Assembly: GCA_020186115.1 (NCBI GenBank)
Contig: WSYJ01000002.1
Coordinates: 248,001 to 312,000 of the forward strand
Direction of reading: 5' to 3'
From: Histomonas meleagridis
Lineage: Eukaryota > Parabasalia > Tritrichomonadida > Dientamoebidae
DNA: 64,000 bases
Positions within the stretch are counted from its first letter, which is position 1, and each line of letters begins with the position of its first letter. The notes beneath the pieces are model-generated. The model was not told where the DNA came from. It saw only the letters and a program-made list of their open reading frames with translations, and ran no database searches. A program made the position numbers and the translations under genes. This document shows, piece by piece, positions 58,023-64,000 of the stretch.

Positions 58023-58832
58023 ATGAATATTGATTTTTTGCGTCCGAGAACTCGATTTTCGGAAATAACTCCCCCAGGGCACTCGATTGATACCAGTTTT
58101 GTTCGGTCGGAAAAATTATCAGATAAATATATTGCGGAAAAATCCGACACTACTCATGAAATAACGGCACAAGACCACAGGATAGAACCGATTATTGAAG
58201 AGGAAGCCCCAGACCTCGAACAAAAAGAAAATGATGAAGATTTTGTTCTTGAGATTAATCAAGAACTTCCATTTCAACAAGAAATTTTATTAATACGAGG
58301 TCGTCATTACCACCCAACACCAACAAGCCCAGAAGGAACACCATTACCTCCACCACCAAATTGGGTGATTATTTCATCAGATATTAATATTCTCAGATTT
58401 TTTTTTTTAAGATGTAATGACTCGAATGGGGCTATTCTAGCACGAGGACAAGCTATTATTCAACATGATATATTAAGAATTAATACCCACAATCCTCCCA
58501 TTCCTACAACGATAGAGGAATTTGACAAAGGTCTACTCGATTTACGTCCTATTATAGGTTCAAACAGACTTAGAGAATCCCCGTTTAGATTATTTTGGAA
58601 TGATGAACAGATTTCTCACATTAGGAATGAAGCTCAGATCATTGTGTATAATATTCTTAATCAACAACAGATAAATATTAATTCTTCTAATAATACTTGG
58701 AATTTATTACAAATTAATTGCAATTATGATTTTTCGAAAAACTTTATAAACTCATGTTCACCAGTTCAAAACAATACCAAAATTGGTTTTATTGCATTTG
58801 GTCAAGATAACAGATCAATTAATCAAAAATAA
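58023..58832 (+). CDS. Retrotransposon ORF1
   Basis: 269 residues, ATG 16 nt after the tRNA terminator. The N-terminal third is disordered and acidic; the middle contains a Pro-rich stretch (TPTSPEGTPLPPPPNW) and a region with strand-like pattern (WVIISSDINILRFFFLRCN). No zinc knuckle or RRM is recognised. ORF1 of other non-LTR elements usually codes for an RNA-binding protein, but R2 elements normally lack one, so this is unusual. Its TAA overlaps the next ATG (TAATG at 58830), as in elements that reinitiate translation. Confidence 0.75.
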   Translation: MNIDFLRPRTRFSEITPPGHSIDTSFVRSEKLSDKYIAEKSDTTHEITAQDHRIEPIIEEEAPDLEQKENDEDFVLEINQELPFQQEILLIRGRHYHPTPTSPEGTPLPPPPNWVIISSDINILRFFFLRCNDSNGAILARGQAIIQHDILRINTHNPPIPTTIEEFDKGLLDLRPIIGSNRLRESPFRLFWNDEQISHIRNEAQIIVYNILNQQQININSSNNTWNLLQINCNYDFSKNFINSCSPVQNNTKIGFIAFGQDNRSINQK

Positions 58833-60397
58833 TGCAACTTTTTAATTTTACTAATTCACCATTTGTTGAAGAAACAGAAGATATTCAAGCTCAGGCTATT
58901 ACTTATGATTTGGATTCAGAAGAACCTTCATTTGAACCCGAACTTGAATTTCCAACAATAAATTCTGATTCTCAAGATTTTCAAGTTACTCCATCCTTTA
59001 ATCCCGGAAATATCACAACTGAATCAGATTCATTAGAAGTTATACCTAAGAGAAACATTTTAACTGCTAGTCCTAGAATTGATAAATTACATATCAGCAA
59101 AGTTAATAACATTATAACAGAAGATGCTCAAATAGATAACTTAATAAATAAACCAATTATTAATACTATTACTTCCAACCCGATTAATGAAGAACATAAA
59201 GTAATACCTATTAACAAAACTATAATTTCTGAACCAATTAATGAAGAACACAAAGTTGAACCATTAAATAAAACTATAATTTCTAATCCAATAAATGAAG
59301 AACATAAAGTTGAACCAATTAATATAACTAAAACTTCTAAACCTTTGGATGATGCTGAAATTCCTCAAATGAAAATCAATATTATAAAAGAAACTAAAAC
59401 AATAGATGTTATAGTCCCAATTTTGGAATTTAATTATATTAGTGTTCCAAAATTTTTAAAAATTACTAATTTATCTACTTTTTCTTCAGATGATTCAAAT
59501 TACAATGCTTCAGATACTTATTCAGATGATAATGTTAATCATATTACTTCTACTGATACTTCAAATAATGATCCATCAAATAATCCTTCTTTTCCTGATC
59601 CTTCTGATTCAGAGGGTTCAGATGATTCAGATTCCGGAATTGATGATATTAGTGATTTATTACCAGATGATATTATTTATAATAAATTAATTAGTGACTT
59701 AAAACTTTGTAGATTACCTGATGATATTAAAGATTTTATTAATAAATGGAAGAATTTAAATAACTTAAATTGTTGGAAACATGAAGATATTAATTTAGCT
59801 AAACAACCATTAATTCATATTATGATTAGAGAAAATAAATGGTGTGCACCAGGTCAATTCCCTTGTCAATGTGAATGTTATAAATTAACTAAATCAGGTA
59901 ATGATTTGATTAGTCATATGACTAAAGTTCATAATCATAAACCTGATCAAAATCATTTATATGGTTGCATTAAATATTTAATCAATAATGATTTATATTG
60001 GAAATTAATTTATGAAGAAGATAAACCTGAGTGTTATCGAAATAATGTTTACGTTTGTCCAATACCTAATTGTAAATATTTTTCAAATACAAATAAATCC
60101 CTTTTCTCTCATATTACTTATTCTCATAAAGATTTTGAGAAAATGAAGAATTCTATTGGTTGGTTTTGGTCTACAATGTTACAATATGTTAATACTTACG
60201 ACAAAATTCCTTCATGTTTAGATATAATTAAACTTAAAGAAGGTTTTGTTTGTAAATATTGTGAAACATATTGGACTTCTGATTCTAAAGGTTTACATAA
60301 TCATTGTAAAAAGAATCATGCATTAAATACTATTGAAGGTACAAATTTACCTTATTATAGAATTAAATGTTGTCCTTTAATGTATTTAAATTTTTAA
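58832..60397 (+). CDS. Retrotransposon ORF2, N-terminal part with three zinc fingers
   Basis: 521 codons until a stop caused by an extra T in a T-run at about 60390. The first ~340 residues are disordered, with a 19-residue repeat (PINEEHKVEP, 59170-59340) and an acidic Ser/Asp run. Three C2H2-type fingers then follow. Finger 1 is near 345-370 (CQCECYK....HMTKVHNH). Finger 2 is near 409-433 (CPIPNCKYF....HITYSHK). Finger 3 is near 473-497 (CKYCETYW....HNHCKKNH). R2-type proteins of the three-finger clade use such fingers to bind their target DNA. Here they might read the tRNA gene. Confidence 0.75.
   Translation: MQLFNFTNSPFVEETEDIQAQAITYDLDSEEPSFEPELEFPTINSDSQDFQVTPSFNPGNITTESDSLEVIPKRNILTASPRIDKLHISKVNNIITEDAQIDNLINKPIINTITSNPINEEHKVIPINKTIISEPINEEHKVEPLNKTIISNPINEEHKVEPINITKTSKPLDDAEIPQMKINIIKETKTIDVIVPILEFNYISVPKFLKITNLSTFSSDDSNYNASDTYSDDNVNHITSTDTSNNDPSNNPSFPDPSDSEGSDDSDSGIDDISDLLPDDIIYNKLISDLKLCRLPDDIKDFINKWKNLNNLNCWKHEDINLAKQPLIHIMIRENKWCAPGQFPCQCECYKLTKSGNDLISHMTKVHNHKPDQNHLYGCIKYLINNDLYWKLIYEEDKPECYRNNVYVCPIPNCKYFSNTNKSLFSHITYSHKDFEKMKNSIGWFWSTMLQYVNTYDKIPSCLDIIKLKEGFVCKYCETYWTSDSKGLHNHCKKNHALNTIEGTNLPYYRIKCCPLMYLNF
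59150..59345 (+). repeat. 57-nt tandem repeat in ORF2
   Basis: Three imperfect copies about 57 nt apart encode (P/E)INEEHKVxPxNKTIIS-like phrases. In-frame, so tolerated by the protein. Confidence 0.75.
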
Positions 60398-61594
60398 TGA
60401 AACAGAATTAGAAGTAATTAAAAAAAGATATCAAAGATTATGAAGATAAAGTGTTTATGAGTAGAACAATCACAGAAAGAGAAAGATTAGCGGTCAGAGA
60501 AATTCCTTTCATTTTAAATAATGAACAAACAAATGCTATGGAACAAAGACAAAGAAGAGAAGAAAATGACCGTATTAATTTAAATAGAGATTTACAATTA
60601 CAAGCAATTCAAAATTCCCGAACATTAAATTTAATTCCTCCAGATCAAATACATCCCTCAGTAAATTTAAATTTAATTAATAATGAATTTGATTTAAATA
60701 AAATTAAAAATTTAAATAGAGACCAATTATTAATTTTAGCTAGAAAATGGACTTCTGATAATCAAGAACAAGAATCTCAATTTATATCATTACCTAAAAC
60801 TTGGGGTAAAAATAAATTTAAAATTAGAGCTAAATTACCAGATTTATTTAAATATAAAATCGAACCTTTAATAGAAATTTGTAAACCTCAAGATTATAAT
60901 AATTGTAATGATGAAGATTTTTATATTTGGGAAGGTTGCCTTTCTAAAATTAATATGTTAATTCGTGATGAATTAAGAGATATTTTAAAAATTCCGTTGA
61001 ATAAAATGTTAAACAGAAGGAACACAGTAGTCACTAGCACAGAAGATAGAATAGATCTTCGTAACAAAGAAATGGAGACACATAATTTATGTAAAATTAC
61101 GTTTTGGTTAAACAAATTTAAAGATTTATATCATAAGCCTCAATCTCAATTTATTCTTAATACAATGTCTAAACTTCAAGAAAAGATTATTAAAACCATC
61201 AATTTCCTCCCGGATGAAATAAAATCTATTCTTGAAATTAATGAGCCTCAAGATATTATAAATCTAATACAATCAGCGGAAGACTATTATGAAAATAAAA
61301 TCAAAGTTCATTGATGCTAAAATTAAAGAAAATCAAGTTAGTAATAATAATAAAAAAAATCAAAACTATAAAGGTTTAGTACAAAATCTTTACATGGAAG
61401 ATCCTAGTAGATGTTTACGTTGGTTTATCACTAATAATACGACTCCTGAATGTAACTTAAATCCTGAAGATTTTATGATGGAATATGGTAATAATTGGAG
61501 TCAAGAAAAATTTATTAATGACTCCCAGGAATTTGATTTTAAAGATATTATTAACCCTAATAGTAATGAATTATTATTAAATTATATTTTTTGA
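60398..61594 (+). pseudogene. Retrotransposon ORF2, linker region in shifted frames
   Basis: Three overlapping frames carry one continuous protein: NETELEVIKK, then TITERERLAVREIPF and ARKWTSDNQEQESQFISLPK, and after 61300 the stretch KFIDAKIKENQVSN, DPSRCLRWFITNN. This corresponds to the R2 region between fingers and RT (Myb-like motif position; the Myb motif itself is not clear). Shifts occur at T5 (60390), A7 (60420), A4 (61296) and T6 (61587), all single-base homopolymer changes. Confidence 0.7.
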
Positions 61595-62775
61595 TGATGA
61601 TAATATTAAACATGCAATTTTTTCTAGATCTAATGCGGCTGCTTATGGTCCCTGATGGTATTTCTAAGTATATTTGGAAATTAGGAGATACTACTACTAT
61701 TAAATTAATTAAAATTACTACTAAAATTACTATGTTAACTAAAAAAATGTCCTGAATTATTTAAATTAAGTAAAACAATTATGTTATACAAAAAAAGGTG
61801 ATGCTCAAAATCCTCATTCTTGGAGACCTATTTCTATTACTCCTACTTTTTATCGTATTTGGATGGTATTAATTACCAGAGCATTACAAAATGTTAATAA
61901 TAATAATCGCTTTATAGCTAGATCTCAAAAAGGTTTTATGCAAACTCCTAATGGTACTACAGAACATGCAATAATGATTAATGAATTTATTCAACATGTT
62001 TCTAGGAAGAAAGGGAGCAATTTATATTACCTCTATAGATTTCTCTGATGCCTTCGGTTCCATACCTCATTCTCAATTATTTAAAACTTTAAATAATTAT
62101 GGTTTTGATAAACAATTTATAGATCTAATTAAAGCAACTTATAATAATTCTAAAACTAAAATTCAAATTCCTGTTAAAGGGACTTCTGATTTTATACCCA
62201 TAAATTGTGGAGTAAAACAAGGTTGTCCTTTTTCACCTTTAGCTTTTAATTTATGTATTGATCCTTTAATTAGGACATTAGAAAATAATAAAATTGATGG
62301 ATTTCATATTAATGGTAAATCAATTTGTGCACAAGCCTATGCAGATGATTTAGTATTAATATCGGATACAGAAAAAGGTATGGAAAATTTAATTAAAACA
62401 GTCGAAAGATTTTGTACTTATACTGATATGAAAATAAATACTTCTAAGTGTAGAACTTTTAATTATATTAATAATAATAATAAAAGAGAAATGGCTATTA
62501 CTAACTTTAAAATTAATAATGAATTAATCCCAATGTTAAATTTAAGAGGAGGTATTACATATTTAGGAATTACTTCTGCTTTAATGAAATCAACTAAAGC
62601 TAAAGCTGCTAGATATAAAATAATTAAAGCAATAGAAGATATAGGTAATATTTGTTCATCACCCTTAAAATGGAATCAAATGATTGATGCAATCAAAAGA
62701 TTTATTATTCCTGCATTAGATTATATATTTTTAAATGAAGCAGTAAATAAATCAGAAATATTAAAAATTAGATAA
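61595..62775 (+). pseudogene. Retrotransposon reverse transcriptase domain, frame-broken
   Basis: Conserved RT blocks are in order. AAYGP.DGISKYIWK and KGDAQNPHSWRPISITP are early blocks. RSQKGFMQTPNGTTEH is the next, then TSIDFSDAFGSIPH (motif A), GVKQGCPFSPLAFN (motif B), QAYADDLVLISDT (motif C) and MKINTSKCRTF (motif D/E). Both catalytic aspartates of YADD are present. The frame breaks at CCC (61645), A7 (61740), A7 (61790) and GGG (62010), each a one-base change that would be repaired by removing one base of the run. From 61981 to 62775 it is open. No catalytic residue is lost, so the enzyme may be active if the shifts are artefacts. Confidence 0.85.
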
Positions 62776-63616
62776 AAGAATTAGATCAGCTTTAAATTCA
62801 AATCTTAAAACTTCTTCATTACCTAAAGATTTCTTTTATACTGCATGGAAAGATGGTGGTGCAGGAATTAATAATTTATATGAAAGACATGATGATTTAA
62901 TTATTTCTTGTTTTTTAAAACTTTGGTTCTCGAAAGATACAACTCTAAAAGATATTTTCCGCTCACTTTGTTGGGAGGAAAAATCATATAGATTTAAAGA
63001 TATCGAAGAGAATAACTCACATGATAAAAATATTTTCGATGATATCATGAATAATAATATAAAGAAGAATACCGGAACATCAAACCTTTTTAGCCGGGTT
63101 CTTCAAGTACTTAAAAGAAATAATTATAAATTATGTCTTTATAATTGTTTAGAGGATGATGAAGAAAATGCCTTATTCTTAAATGATAATGTTGAAGACA
63201 GTATTAACTCAAATGAAATTACTCTTGAAATTACTCCAATCAATCTTAAATTAGTTTGTCTTCAATCTGATTTCTTAAAAACTATCAACGATTATCACAA
63301 AGAAAAACATTATCATGATTTAATAAGTCTTCCACTTAGAGGTCACACATTTAAAACACTGAAAAATAATAAATTGTCTAATTATTTCTTGAATCAATTT
63401 ACCTCAAAAGCTGAAGATAATTTAATCAAATTTGCAGCTCAAGCTAGAACTAACAGTTTCTTTACGAAGCAAAACGCTCGTTTAGCTAACAGAAATATTA
63501 TATCAAATTGTCCATTATGCGGTGCTGAAGATTCTCTTAGACATAAATTAAATGATTGTAAAAAAATTATTACATATTTTTTAAGATTAGACATGATAAA
63601 GTTATTAGAGAAATAG
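62770..63616 (+). pseudogene. Retrotransposon thumb and C-terminal region
   Basis: Continuous in one frame after a one-base shift at the A-run near 62765: IRSALNSNLKTSSLPKDFFY, then WKDGGAGINNLYERHDD (typical of the segment after RT in R2-type elements), and the CCHC knuckle CPLCGAEDSLRHKLNDC at about 63500-63560. Another single-base shift follows at about 63585. Confidence 0.75.
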
Positions 63617-64000
63617 TCGACATGTTAAAGACTAAACCAGGTTTGAGACCTACTATTTACATTGATAATTCAGTTAAAAAAGAGAATAACATCCCAATTC
63701 AAAGTGAATTTAGTAATTTAAGACCTGATATTTGGTTCATTAAAAATAATCAATATTATATTATAGAAGTTACTATTCCTTATGGTGACTTTAATGAAAA
63801 TGAGGTTAATTTTCTCGAAAATAGATATACAGGAAAAGTTGATAAATATAAAGATTTATGTAATGATATTAGGAATCAAACAAATAAAGAAGTTAACTTT
63901 TATGCAATCGTAATTTCTTCTTTAGGTGCTTGGTTTAAGAAATCTTTAGAACATTTAGAAACTTTAGCAGGGTCTAAAAGTCTTTTTAAAAAATTTGCTA
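63595..64000 (+). pseudogene. Restriction-like endonuclease (RLE), continuing past window
   Basis: Open to the right edge: GLRPTIYIDNS, then LRPDIWFIKNNQYYIIEVTI and PYGDFNENEVNFLENR. The (R)PD...10-14 residues...E pattern with a following VT(I/V)P(Y/F) is the RLE catalytic signature of R2-type elements. It keeps the two acidic residues needed for metal binding, and K in TGKVDKY could be the third catalytic residue. The frame stays open for 380 nt to the edge. Confidence 0.85.

Larger units (their letters stand above)
58015..64000 (+). mobile_element. R2-like site-associated non-LTR retrotransposon, right end outside window
   Basis: It begins at or within the T-run after the tRNA gene. Parts in order: ORF1 (58023-58832), ORF2 N-terminal part with three C2H2 fingers (58832-60397), a linker, a reverse transcriptase with QKGF, D-in-SIDFSDAF, QGCPFSP and YADD motifs, a thumb region, then a CCHC knuckle and a PD...E restriction-like nuclease at 63490-63790. 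There are no LTRs, and no integrase or APE nuclease is seen. RLE-bearing elements (R2, R4, NeSL, Dong types) are typically target-specific. The 3' end, poly-A or UTR and any target-site duplication lie beyond 64000. Confidence 0.85.

Noticed and set aside
1..64000. CRISPR arrays, bacterial operons, riboswitches or replication origins
   Set aside because: The DNA is eukaryotic in gene structure and content. No direct repeats with unique spacers of CRISPR type were seen; the periodic arrays are ankyrin or surface-protein coding.

Overview
This window is a nuclear segment of an AT-rich, intron-poor protist, almost certainly a parabasalid (trichomonad) and probably Tritrichomonas or a close relative. 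That attribution is inferred from gene content, not from a database match. Supporting signs are several BspA-like leucine-rich surface proteins, DUF3447/ankyrin genes in many broken copies, very short 5' leaders with TCA-type initiators, one 25-nt intron with a trichomonad-like 3' splice motif, and compact gene spacing with many pseudogenes.

Layout. 1-8 kb: the 3' part of an alpha-solenoid gene, then two tandem BspA-like surface genes with relics of a third. 8-16 kb: a dense housekeeping cluster with two low-complexity proteins, a lipid-anchored small protein, an importin-alpha-like protein, a SAS-6-like head-domain protein, a CXorf65-like small protein, a DENN-like protein and a nitroreductase fusion. 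16-24 kb: mostly decayed sequence (BspA pseudogene with a hexapeptide stalk, solenoid relics, a subtilase pseudogene) around one intact, unusual gene, a Rho-like GTPase fused to a multi-pass membrane domain. 24.7-31.4 kb: one 2,240-residue TOR kinase. 32-37 kb: an actin pseudogene, a TAF11-like histone fold, a small membrane protein, Arp3 and a three-repeat Myb factor. 37-45 kb: DUF3447/ankyrin sequences in both orientations, including an array of ankyrin units with a strict ~170-nt period that cannot be read through without removing the spacers. 45.8-57.7 kb: PPP phosphatase, Rab GTPase, FSH1-type hydrolase, two-RRM protein, BRO1-like protein, PH-domain AGC (Akt-like) kinase with the 25-nt intron, beta-propeller protein, and a degenerate single-ring p97/Cdc48 paralogue. 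57.9 kb to the right edge: a tRNA-Asn(GUU) gene followed at once by a large non-LTR retrotransposon of R2-like type, with three N-terminal zinc fingers, a reverse transcriptase and a C-terminal restriction-like endonuclease.

The strongest candidates for something new are (1) the R2-like element seated directly 3' of a tRNA gene, whose frameshifts mostly fall in homopolymers and may be assembly errors; (2) the Rho-like GTPase that replaces the lipid tail with a membrane domain and lacks the DTAGQ motif; (3) the 170-nt ankyrin/spacer array; and (4) an ACCGTTAA-type element lying 13-56 nt upstream of eight start codons, which also helps to choose those starts.

Start codons were re-examined one by one. 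Where the longest open frame began at TTG or GTG, the first sensible ATG was used instead.
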